Assembly: GCF_030704535.1 (NCBI RefSeq)
Contig: NC_081822.1
Span: 4,517,001 to 4,581,000, forward strand
From: Vitis vinifera
Lineage: Eukaryota; Streptophyta; Magnoliopsida; Vitales; Vitaceae
Reading direction: 5' to 3'
Length of the DNA stretch: 64,000 bases
The position numbers and the translations under genes are program-made. Position 1 is the stretch's first letter. Each line of letters begins with the position of its first letter. The notes beneath the pieces were generated by a model. It saw only the letters and a program-made list of their open reading frames with translations. It did no database searches and had not been told where the DNA came from. Positions 13,490 through 23,456 of this stretch are shown in pieces.

Positions 13490-14422
13490 ATGGAGCCCTC
13501 GGATATTCCGTTTAGTTCTAATCCCTCAGCTTGTTCGTCTTCCCATGATAATATCTACAACGAGCTCCTCAATCTATTTCCAGACACTCGCCCAAATTCC
13601 CTCGAGCCACTACCACTGCCAAGCAGCTTGCTGTGCTCACCAAAAGCAGTGCCACTGGAAGGAAATACAAAAGCATCCAATGAAGATACTGGGGATGTCA
13701 CCGTGACCTTATGCATTGGTCTTCCTGATAATAAGGATGGTTCCAAGAATGCAGTTGATAAAAGAGATTCAGATATAGCGGCTACCCAGTACTGGATACC
13801 CACACCTGCACAAATCCTCATTGGCTTCACCCACTTTTCGTGCCACATCTGCAACAAAACTTTCAACCGCTACAACAATCTCCAGGTGCAATTGCTCAAA
13901 CTTTTCATTTATTTTATTTCTGGTTAAAAAGATTAATATCCTTTTCATTCACTATATATGTGTTTACATAGCATCTTACATATATTTTTATGGTAGATGC
14001 ATATGTGGGGTCATGGATCACAGTATCGTAAAGGACCCGAATCATTGAAAGGAACCCAACCACGAGCTGTTCTAAGCATCCCATGCTACTGTTGCACACA
14101 AGGGTGCAAAAACAACATAGACCACCCAAGGGCAAAGCCGCTGAAGGATTTCCGAACCTTGCAGACGCATTACAAGAGGAAGCATGGTATGAAGCCTTTC
14201 ATGTGTCGGAAATGTGGAAAGTGCTTGGCTGTGAAAGGTGACTGGCGAACTCACGAGAAGAATTGCGGCAAGCGTTGGCTTTGCGCGTGTGGTTCGGACT
14301 TCAAACACAAGAGATCACTCAAAGACCACATTAAAGCATTTGGATCTGGTCACGGCCCATTTCCTCCTCCATTTGAAGGAGTCCAGCTCCGAGAGGATGC
14401 TGTGCCTTTTCCGTTTGTTTAA
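13490..14422 (+). CDS. WIP-domain C2H2 zinc-finger transcription factor, TT1-like
   Basis: Two exons, 13490-13885 and 13997-14422, encode 273 residues; the 111-bp intron falls inside the first zinc finger, as in the WIP family. The N-terminal 100 residues are variable and Ser/Pro-rich. The conserved part starts at YWIPTPAQI, with finger 1 using C118, C121, H134 and H138, followed by the KGTQP segment, the Cys-rich [11 protein letters not shown] block, and fingers with [21 protein letters not shown] and [19 protein letters not shown] proteins are nuclear regulators. Arabidopsis TT1 controls proanthocyanidin colouring of the seed coat, other members control fruit transmitting tract and root tip. 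Which paralogue this is cannot be settled by eye. The gene looks intact. Confidence 0.9.
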
Positions 14423-14709
14423 TATAATTGCCCTGAGACGATTAGTTGATTTTCGTTAATTGAGTTTAAATGCATCATTTGGGTTGCAAGTTTTATCAGA
14501 AAAAGAAAGAAAAGAATTGAATGGATTTTGAAAGTTTCCACGCCATTCTCTTGTATTGGGCTATGCAGATGCCAAGTATCTTGTATTGGGCTTCAAGCAC
14601 AGTTTATTAAAACAATTGAGTAATTTCAAGCCCAAGTGAACAAACTTGGGAAAGGAGTAAGGATGACCACATGTTATTTGGTACAATACCATATGTTTCT
14701 GGGAATCGA

Positions 14710-15620
14710 CTATTCTTGTGGGGTGAGAACCTCTTTGATGAATCTATCAAAATTATCATAGAACGAACCTCCTTGTTTGGTGGCGTCCTCTGCTTTCTTC
14801 TTCCACTCAGAGCCCTTCCTTCTAATTTCCTTCCCTTTCTCATCTTCCATTAGTTCCATAACAGCTCGTTCGATCTCCTGGCGCTTTGCTTCATTGATCT
14901 CTGTACCAATTCCCCAAACACTGCAAGCATATCGACAATTTGTATGTTGTTCACCAACGAATGGCTAGCAAATCATTGGCACACCTCCACAGATGCTTTC
15001 CATCATCGAATTCCAACCACAATGTGTTAAAAACCCTCCTAGCGAAGGGTGGGAGAAAACTAGATCTTGTGGGCAACAGCTCATCAACAAGCAGCGATCT
15101 TTAGTCCCTTCAATGAATTCTTTAGGTAATGTAGCCGAGTTTCCCAACACAATATCAGGTCGAAGAACCCACTATTTGCAAGCCCCCATGCAAACTCTAT
15201 CAGCTGTTGATCTGTCAACAATGCAATCCTTCTAAAATTAACAAATACTAGTGACTTTGGTCTTCTTTAGACCAACCAATCCAACACATTGAATCTTGCT
15301 TCCATAGGCTTAGTTGCAACCCACTTTCTGGAATTCTCTGGCTGAGCATAGACAGAAGGCCTTAAGTATAGATGTGAGGGAACTTGGACGTGATGGCTTA
15401 TAATACCTCACCTTCTCAGTCATCAAATGTGTTGAAGATGATTGAAGAAGATTACTTGAAGCAATTCAGTGCTTCCATTCCCGAGAAATGTAACATGAAG
15501 TCATGTGGGTCAGTTGCTCTAGCGTAGCTTGGCAGATCCCCCGTACCAGATATTTTTCATACCTGGTATCCAATCTATGCATGGTGATATCAAGACAGCC
15601 ATTGCTGATGCAGCTCTCAT
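14710..15620 (-). pseudogene. UGT85-like glucosyltransferase pseudogene, exon 2
   Basis: On the minus strand, exon 2 starts after a CAG acceptor at 15621 with DESCISNG and runs to the stop at 14710-14712 (FIKEVLTPQE). It contains a recognisable PSPG box: [23 protein letters not shown], then CGGVPMIC. Frameshifts and stops interrupt it in at least three places: after the first 10 codons, around 15500-15430, and just after the MIC of the PSPG box. It cannot make a working enzyme. Its exon 1 is at 27193-27699 on the same strand. The two are separated by the invaded intron. Confidence 0.88.
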
Positions 15621-16331
15621 CTGCAGACATTTCAAGGTCTCAACTTTGTTAAATCTTGGCTTATAGTAAAGTTTCATCATTATTAACTGCCCGGATAGGT
15701 GGCAATTTATTTATCAGGCGCACACAAGTATTTGGTGGTGAGTGATTACTGGTGAGGTTCTGCTGGGGTTCGTCCAGAATCAAAATTTATTCTATAAGAG
15801 ATTGACGATTGACGGGGTGGGCTTACTCGGTGAAGTGATGAAAATCCAATATAGAATTAGGCATTCTGTGTGGTGCTTGAGACGGTTCACCTTATAGGAA
15901 TACGGAGAAAATGGAACGATCTTGTGTTTGATAACGGACAGACTGAACAACATCTAATTGACGAAAGGAATAAGCAAAACTTTGTAGTTTCGACTGTCGG
16001 TGGTAAGAGAGTTAAAGAAGCTGGAAGCACCTAAAATGGGGATGCGTTGGGTTCTATGCGTTATTTATGGATTACAAAATTTCTCTTCTTTGCATGTCTC
16101 AAATCGTTTGAAGGAATGGAGTGAGGTCCAAACCCTTACAATTGATATAGAAGATTGGACTCAATTTTGTCTATCTTTTAAATTCCTTATGAATTTGTAT
16201 AAGATTAAAATCTGAGACAAAGATCCGCATCATGAGTAGACATTTCATTTAAAACTGAGGAGAAATAAAACTAAAATGGAAAATTTCAATTACATTCCAT
16301 GTTATTTTGCTTTAAAGAAAGCTAGAATGGA
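15621..16331. other. proximal part of the pseudogene intron
   Basis: This stretch lies between exon 2 of the UGT pseudogene and the left end of the CACTA element. I see no gene here. It ends with GGA (16329-16331), the left target duplication of the CACTA element. Confidence 0.5.
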
Positions 16332-16349
16332 CACTACTACAAAAATAGT

Positions 16350-16510
16350 TTATGGTGTCACTATTTATGGTGTCACTTTTAAAATAATGACACCATAGGG
16401 TTTATAATTAATAAAGGTGACACATCATATAAAAAATCTTCAATTGAGGTAGTTAGATGATATTAGTTTTATATTTATAGTGTCATTTTTTGGGAAGTGA
16501 CATCATATAA
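16350..16510. repeat. left subterminal repeats of the CACTA element
   Basis: Several copies of a TGGTGTCAC-like motif and its inverse, matched by those at 22815-23080. In this superfamily such motifs are transposase binding sites. Confidence 0.75.
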
Positions 16511-17089
16511 AATAATTTTTTTTAAGTATTATAACTTAATGAGCCCACTTTTAGAAGTAATAATGATGGATAATATATAAAAATCCAATTGTTTCCATAT
16601 TTCACCCACAATTAGAAGTAATAATGATGGATAATATATAAAAATCCCATTGTTTCCATATTTCACCCACAATCTAAAAAATATCAATATATAAACCCTA
16701 TACATAAAATCATGATCTTCTTCAACCTTTTCTCTCACCCATAGTCAACACGTTCACAACCGACATTCTTTACTTTGTGGACTCCAAGGTAACCCAAAAT
16801 CTCTTAGATGTATAATTTTTTTTTTCTTTTATTAATGTCATTATATTAATTGTTTTAACATCTTTGTATTATGGTTTTTGTGAATTGTGTTTTCTTGAGT
16901 TGTAGGGAAGAAAAACTTAAGTTTAATCTTCTAGCATAGAAGAAAAAACTGTAGATTAATTGATTTTGTAATCTAAACCCAACACATGATCAAGTCATTA
17001 AAAAAAAAGTGAAAAACAGGAAAAAAGGAATGATTTTTAATAAGTAATTGTGAGAATCATAGGTATAGAATGCCCCATACGATGAACAC

Positions 17090-17400
17090 ATCCCATTGTC
17101 TGAAATCTGAAATTTGAAATCCCCAAGAAGAGGGTTTGTTTTGCAGCCTCTTCTATTGGCTCTTGATTCAGCCTTCATGAAGGTTATGGAGCCAGCGTTG
17201 GAGTGGTTGTTCAAGTTATATTCGTTGGGGCTGATCCGCGGCGTGATTGATGGGAAGGAGATGATAGAGGCGGTATGGAAATCAGCCAACAGTGGCGAGG
17301 ACGTGGTCAACCTCGCCGTGCTTAAGGTTATTTTCTCCGCAGTTCGATTTCCAGTGGTGGAAGTTCCGAATGGGTCTAAATGTGATGAGAAAATTGGAAT
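17090..17400 (+). pseudogene. captured fragment of a BIG5-like ARF guanine-nucleotide exchange factor
   Basis: A plus-strand frame reads VLQPLLLALDSA, KVMEPALEWLFKLYSLGLIRG, then VNLAVLKVIFSAVRFP. This pattern matches the N-terminal (DCB) region of plant BIG5-type Sec7 exchange factors, which act on Golgi and endosome membranes. Only about 90 residues are present out of roughly 1700, so it is a capture and not a gene. The assignment rests on remembered family sequence; confidence in the subfamily is moderate. Confidence 0.65.
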
Positions 17401-17479
17401 GGATTAGTGGGTATAAAATTGAATGGATCTTGATTTCTTGATTTTGTGATTTCGTGATTTTGGGAAAACTTCTCTGGAA

Positions 17480-18899
17480 TATGCTCTATCTTCTCTGCCA
17501 AAGAATGTTGTGACATTATCTCTGCAGCAACAGAAAGTTGTGTCGAGAGGTATCTAACTTCCTTTTTCCTATCTGTAAGTGAGTCCCTCAGCTGGTGGTT
17601 TTCTGAAAGAAGGGTGTCTAATCTGTCCTTCAAACTTCCTAAACTCTCGACATTGTTACTAAATGCGGGTAACTTCTCATTTTCCACAAGAATATCATCC
17701 AATTTCAAGATGACCTCTGGGATCTTTTTCCGCATTGCATCAAATTCCTTATCCTTTCACAGTGGCAAAGAAGATCCTCTTTCTTTTAAGAATTTCCCCT
17801 TTAAACTGATATATTGTTCAACCATCTCTTGCACTTGAGACTCATGGTTTCTCCTCATCTTTGTCATCTCAGTCTTAAAATGGTTGAACAAATCTTCTTT
17901 TGACATGTGCTTCAGTAGTGAAGATGATTCCAAATTCTCCGGCATACTGGTTTTAGACTCCTCATGTTTGCCGTTTCCCTCCCAAACTGAAGTTGCAGGT
18001 GAAACATGGTTGCTCAAAACCTTGCGGTGAAAGTGATTAGTCCCTTTTGTATTATTCCATTCCTCACCAATCTCACAGGAACCATGAGATATTAACTGCC
18101 TAAATTCAGATGTGGAAAGCATCTTAAAAATGGCATCTAATTCTTGGCGTAACCTTGAAATCTCTTTCATCTTTTTTGGCCAGTATACACTTCCATTACC
18201 ACAAAAATGAGCATTCTGATTCCACAATCTCTCTTCAAACTCTTCCCGAAGACTTCGAATAGAATGTTCGATCGCCATAGCTTCAATTTCTCCTTAAAAC
18301 TCCCAGTTCTGCAACCACTCAGAGACTGATGCCTTAGATAAGTATACAATATTGTTCACTTGCTCATACACAGTGTCTAAGGTAGTCATTAGAGTATCAA
18401 TTGTCTTATCCACATCCGTCCATTTTTCAGATGCCTTCTCTTGTAGAATGCCACACAATCCCACCTCAGAACTTGAATTAATCCTCCTCATAGGACTAGA
18501 TCCTCTTATGCCACTTATTTCTTTCTGGAGTTTCTTAAACTGCTCTCTAGCTGAACTTTTTAGGTTTCCCAAAGATTCCCTCAGCCTGTCATGTTCGGCT
18601 AAAGCAGCCAAGAGGCTCGAGGCTGACCTGCATTTTTTATTTTTTGCCTCATGGAAATTTAGCAGGGACCTAAATGGGTCAGTTTCATCTGCATCCACAT
18701 GACAAAAATGCAAAGCTTCCTTCAATCCAGCCACCTCCAAGTTCTTCATAGCAATTTTCTCATTTGCCTCTTGAGCAACAACATTCACCATGCCCTTGAT
18801 GACAGAATTACTCACCATCCTTGAAATGGTCAATCGATCATTGATATCTTCCAAGTAGGAATCCAAATCCTCAAGGAGGTCTCTCCAATGAGCGAGCAT
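17480..18899 (-). pseudogene. captured WPP-domain-associated protein (WAP-like) coding sequence
   Basis: From the ATG at 18897-18899, the minus strand stays in a single frame for about 470 codons, interrupted by only two stop codons (18294-18296 and 17757-17759); the three open pieces differ by multiples of three. The sequence is Glu/Lys/Leu-rich and coiled-coil-like, with LAHWRDLLEDLDSYLEDIND, then SLREEFEERLW and a leucine-spaced tail. I recognise this as the plant WPP-domain-associated protein family, long coiled-coil proteins linked to nuclear envelope and Golgi. It lies antisense to the CACTA element's own gene. The few lesions suggest a fairly recent capture. Its lower-coordinate end runs into CGTGATTTTG-type repeats. 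Confidence 0.75.
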
Positions 18900-18939
18900 T
18901 TTGTATGCATGGTAGATCTACTTGGCCGGGCTGGCCAGT

Positions 18940-19403
18940 TAGAGTAGGCTAAAAATTTGATCAATCAAATGCCCTTTAAACCGAATGCTGCCATTTGGGG
19001 AGCCCTGCTTGCTGCTTGCCGGATCCATGGCAATACAAAATTAGCAGAACTTGCAGTGAAGAATTTGCTTGAGTTGGATGCAGAAGGACCTGGAAGTTAT
19101 TGCCTTCTAGCCAATATATATTCGGAGTCTGGAAAGATACAAAGTGTTACAAATGTGAGAAAACTGATGAGAGACAAAGGAGTCCGAAAGAATCCTAGTT
19201 GCAGCTGGATTGAGGTTGATAATAGGGTACATGTTTTTACTGTAGATGACACAAATCATCCACAAATCAAGGATGTCCATAGAATGTTAGAGGAGATTAT
19301 AAAGAAGATAGAAGAAATTAAAAACTATGCCAATGTGATGAATTCTGGCAGATCTCATAATTACCATAGTGAGAAGCTTGTTGTGCCACTTCGATTGATT
19401 TGA
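18940..19403 (+). pseudogene. captured C-terminal fragment of a PLS-class PPR protein
   Basis: The frame reads PNAAIWGALLAACRIHGN, then GSYCLLANIYSESGK, VRKNPSCSWIEV and HPQIKDVHRMLEEI, which are the E and E+ motifs that close PLS-class pentatricopeptide proteins (organelle RNA processing and editing). The DYW region is cut: HSEKLVVPLRLI follows directly after an internal deletion. The repeats that should precede it are absent. It is head-to-head with the WAP-like fragment, only about 50 bases away. Confidence 0.85.
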
Positions 19404-20807
19404 GTTTTCCTGGAATCTGCTCTATCTTGATTTCGTGATTTTGTAATTTTGTGATTTCGTGATTTTGTAATTTTGTAATTTCGTGATTTTGGGAAGACTT
19501 CTCTAGAATTTGCTCTAGTAAGAGATTTTTCTCTTTAGCTTAAAATGTTCATTAGTGGAACTCAACAGTCTTCATTAGGTATGGTACCGGTCCAGCTTCG
19601 AACTAGTCCAGTAGGCAGTGCGCCTTGGCTTAGCAGATGTGATAGGAACTTATGTTTCATAATATGTACTTATAGTTTTCATTGTTTGAAATTTTGAGTA
19701 CAGTAAGTTTAATCCAATGTTGATGGTCAAATACTGTACTGTATCTTCTACCTTGCCTATGCTGTTGTAAGATCAAACCCCATCTTCAATTAATTTCTTT
19801 TCAACCCTTCTGATGAAATTCTTGGCCAAATAATTAACAATCAAATTTTATTTGGCTGTTGAATTATGAGTGTGTTGGTGTAGATGGTTAATAAACTGAT
19901 TTGTTGGATGATACTGCTAAAATTACATTATAATGCTAACTGTTTATGCTTTAATTTTCAGGATAGTGTATCAGAAGCAGTGAAGATCCTGAAGAAAGAG
20001 ATTACTTGTAAAAATCCTATAAACTCTTACCACTTTTGGCCTTTTGATCTTCATTTCATATTAAGCTATTGACTATTTGTGAACCCCATGGATAGGTCTA
20101 TTAATGCAAACAAAAAGACTAGTACTTTTGATAAATTTTAATATTTATCAAATTTATGGTCGTAACTAGCTGACATTTAGTATTTATAAATTAAAATTTT
20201 AGTACTTAAATTTAATATTTGTTAATTATATGAATGACTTTCAGCATGTAATATATATAAATACACATGTTCATATTTGAAATATTGCATTTTTTTGGAT
20301 TATTAGTTTTATTTAATGGAGATGAATATTTAGTTGAAAAGTTACAATATTTAGGCTTAAGTTATTGTACTTTGTTGCACATACTAAAGCAAAAGAAAAG
20401 TTTTTACTAATGAAAAGTTACACACGTGTATTTTTGACACAAATGGCCAACAACTGTATACATTACATGGTATACATGCACTTTCAGACCAGATGATGTG
20501 CACATCCAACAATAAATTAATTTAACAATACCAGATGAAGCATAATACTGATGTATATTATTTCACAAACTTTTGACAACTATTTTGTGTACTAATGCAT
20601 ATTAAGTTTTGTTCTTGCCTATTTAAGTTACATTTAGTTATTTAAATATATCCAATATTATGTTGAAAAAAGATGTACTTCAATTTTTTTGTTCTTAATA
20701 TTAACAAGTTTCGAAAATCTGATTTTATGCCTATAGTAAATTTGATTGTAACTTGGTATTTTATTGTTTAGGAGTATATATATCTAACATTCCTTCATTT
20801 TTCATAG
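19404..20807. other. AT-rich inner part of the CACTA element
   Basis: Begins with repeats of the type TTTCGTGATTTTG (19425-19500) that also occur at 17430-17470, on the other side of the captured block. A possible small exon near 19962-20010 (DSVSEAVKILKKEITCK) may belong to the downstream C48-like gene. Otherwise nothing recognisable. Confidence 0.5.
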
Positions 20808-22132
20808 GTGTTGGATAAAGGAAAGAAGAAGATAGTGAAGACACCAATTATTCGAAAATCTAAGCCTCAAAATCATTCGGTCATTAAAAATTTTCAGAAA
20901 TTTGTGGATGGTTGTCTTGGTAATGACAAGACATACCCAATACAACTCCTCATTTCTCTATTTGGTGTCGAATTTCAAACATATATATCTAGAGAGGATT
21001 GTGAATACATTATTTCATCTTTAGAGGTGTCATCAAACTGCATCTCCTTCTATTTATGGTGTGCACCTTTTATCTTCATTTGTTTTTATTTTTTTAATAT
21101 GAGTTGCCCATGTTGAACGAAATTGGATATGACTAATGATAATTTTCTTTTGGTGTTTTGATACAATAATAGGCACATGCATGATCAACTACATATTGCC
21201 AAAAAGGAGTCACAATTTATATTTGTTAATTCTTTTACAATATCACGAGCAGGCCTTAGTACTCCTCAAACAGAGAAAAGAGCACAATTGTTGTCAAAAC
21301 GCTTAATGGAGTGCCAAGATGCTAAATATGTTTTCATACCTTACAACCCTGAGTAAGTGACAAATATTATACTTTAATTTGAGGTTTTATGATTGATTTA
21401 TATTTCTAATTAGATGCTACTTTTGTTTTTAATGTTTTAGCTTTCATTGGGTCTTGGTAGTGATTGAGCCAAGGAAAATGATAGTCCACTATCTTGACCC
21501 TATGCATCACAAACCATGTGAGGACTTAAAGGATATCGTAAACATGTAAGTTCTTCCCATTATTTTTCATAATATTATTTTTCTTTTTTAAAAAAAATAC
21601 ATTCATCTCAAACATTTTTTTTATTATTTATATATATGTTAAAACATATAACATTTACCTAATTTAAAAATGTACCCATTGAACTTATTTACATAGGGCT
21701 CTTCGAATATCTGCAAAGAAAACATCTAAGAGGGAGCCATCTTGGCAACTAGTGCAGGTGACATCCAAAAAATTTTCTTTACACATTAGCTTATGCATTT
21801 GCACCATTTATATATATGAGTACTAATGTTATTTTATAATTGATCGATTAGTGTACAAGACAAGAAGGAGGGTTCGAATGTGGCTACTTTGTTATGAGAT
21901 TCATAAAAGAGATAATTTTTTATCCTATAATTATTGCTTCAAAGGTATTACAAATTTAATGAATTGTACATAGTTTTAGGCTTCCAAATGTTATGCATTT
22001 TAATGTTATTTTCTTATTTGATTCCAGTTTGGTGATAAAAAAACATATTCTCAAGTAGAATTCGATGAAATTAGAGGAGAATGGGCTACTTTTGTGCTAC
22101 AACTAATCATGAATCATGTTGATGCATCATGA
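20808..22132 (+). CDS. Ulp1/C48-type cysteine protease-like gene of the CACTA element
   Basis: Pieces of one multi-exon frame can be followed: about 20808-21030, 21171-21353, 21441-21546, 21697-21758, 21852-21944 and 22027-22132, ending VLQLIMNHVDAS then TGA. The C-terminal half has the C48 (SUMO-protease) triad pattern: His in FHWVLVVIEP, Asp in VHYLDPMHH, and the Gln and Cys in RQEGGFECGYFVMRF. Such protease-like domains occur often in plant CACTA and Mutator elements, with unclear role. The catalytic residues are all present, so the domain could be functional. Exon borders are approximate, read from GT-AG sites and frame only. Confidence 0.7.
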
Positions 22133-22814
22133 TCACCATGCATGGTGAGTCCTTTAGCTACTACATGAATTTTTCCATAGGTTCTTTGAATAATGTTTCT
22201 ATTTGAAAAAAAAAAAAAAATAGTTCTTAGATTTGTTCATTTATGATAACATCGATCCATGTTTATTTTCTTCAATAAAAATCTATAAAACTCATTAAAC
22301 TATGAAATGCAGGTATACACTTTTGGGATGGTGGAATGGAGAATAAAAAGAAAGAAGAAGGCAACAAGATTTTGGGTTTTTAAATGCAACTCTTATGTCA
22401 TACGTTGTAGGACATAAATGTTACTTTAATTAGTACTGAGAAATTTAGATTTTTAGATGAGACTTTTATGTCATTTTATAGTTAGCCGGTTTTATGCTTA
22501 TGGAATGGAGGTATACATGAATCTTGGGATCTTTAACATTTCTAAATCATGTTTTGGTATGTATTCACTTTTTTTTTTTTTTTAGTTTTGATGGGTTTGA
22601 TATGTTGGATGTACTATCTTTTTGTGAACATTTGATATACAAATATTATTAGATGATCAATGTATTATGAGTTATTCCAGAAACATTATAGAAAAATGAG
22701 TTAAATATAATATGATTGTTATATTTATGGACAAAATATAAATAGGTTAATCTTACTTATTAATTCATAAGCATTACAAAAATCTATAACTGAAAGCAAT
22801 CATATCTTCCACAA

Positions 22815-23080
22815 TAATTTACAATGATGTGACACCATTACTCAAAGGTGATGCATTTAATATGATATCATAACTCAAAGATGATGCATTTAATGCGACA
22901 CCCTATCATCACTAGAAATATATGGTGTCACTTTCGAATGGGTCACCATTTATCTACTTTGGTGTCACTTTCAAATACGTCACCAATTGGTACCCTCTAT
23001 GGTGTCAGTGGAGAAGGTGACGCTATGTTGTAGTGACACCCTATGTATATGGTGACTCGTTATAAATGTCACCATATATC
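22815..23080. repeat. right subterminal repeats of the CACTA element
   Basis: Clustered direct and inverted copies of a GGTGTCACT-like motif, including TGGTGTCACTTTC twice within 22920-22985. Counterpart of the left cluster. Confidence 0.75.
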
Positions 23081-23098
23081 TTTTTCCTTGTAGTGGGA

Positions 23099-23448
23099 CG
23101 ACCTATCTTAATGAAATTTTGGTATTAAAATCATATACTCCAATGTTAAATTTTGCAGCAATTCTGATGGGCGCCCATTTGAGCTTTCACATCTCACTAA
23201 AACAGATCGATGTCAATTAGAATAAATATGTCTATAGTTATGCTATAAATGGCGGGCAGAATATTGTAGTAACTAGTAAGCATCATAAGATATAGTTTGT
23301 GCAGATGACTGAGAAAATGAAAAATAATAAAATATAGAGAAAAGGTAAAATAGCTGTGAATTTTCTATGAGCCAAAATGTTTGCCTATAGAAATGTCACA
23401 ATAGAGAAGAAAAATAGAGAATTCTTTAAGCAATAGAAGAAATTAGAA
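23099..23448. other. pseudogene intron segment between the CACTA and hAT elements
   Basis: About 350 bases without a gene; it is bounded by the CACTA duplication GGA on the left and the hAT duplication ATTAGAAC on the right. Taken as the old intron of the UGT pseudogene. Confidence 0.5.
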
Positions 23449-23456
23449 ATTAGAAC

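Larger units (their letters stand above)
16332..23095 (+). mobile_element. CACTA (En/Spm-like) DNA transposon carrying captured host genes
   Basis: The left end reads CACTACTACAAAAATAG and the right end is the inverse of CACTACAAGGAAAAAG, both typical CACTA termini. The 3-bp duplication GGA is present on both sides (16329-16331, 23096-23098). Subterminal repeats of the type TGGTGTCAC lie in both orientations at about 16350-16510 and 22815-23080. Inside are a Ulp1/C48-like gene and fragments of three unrelated host genes. I could not recognise a TNP2-type transposase, so the 6.76-kb element is probably non-autonomous. Confidence 0.92.
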
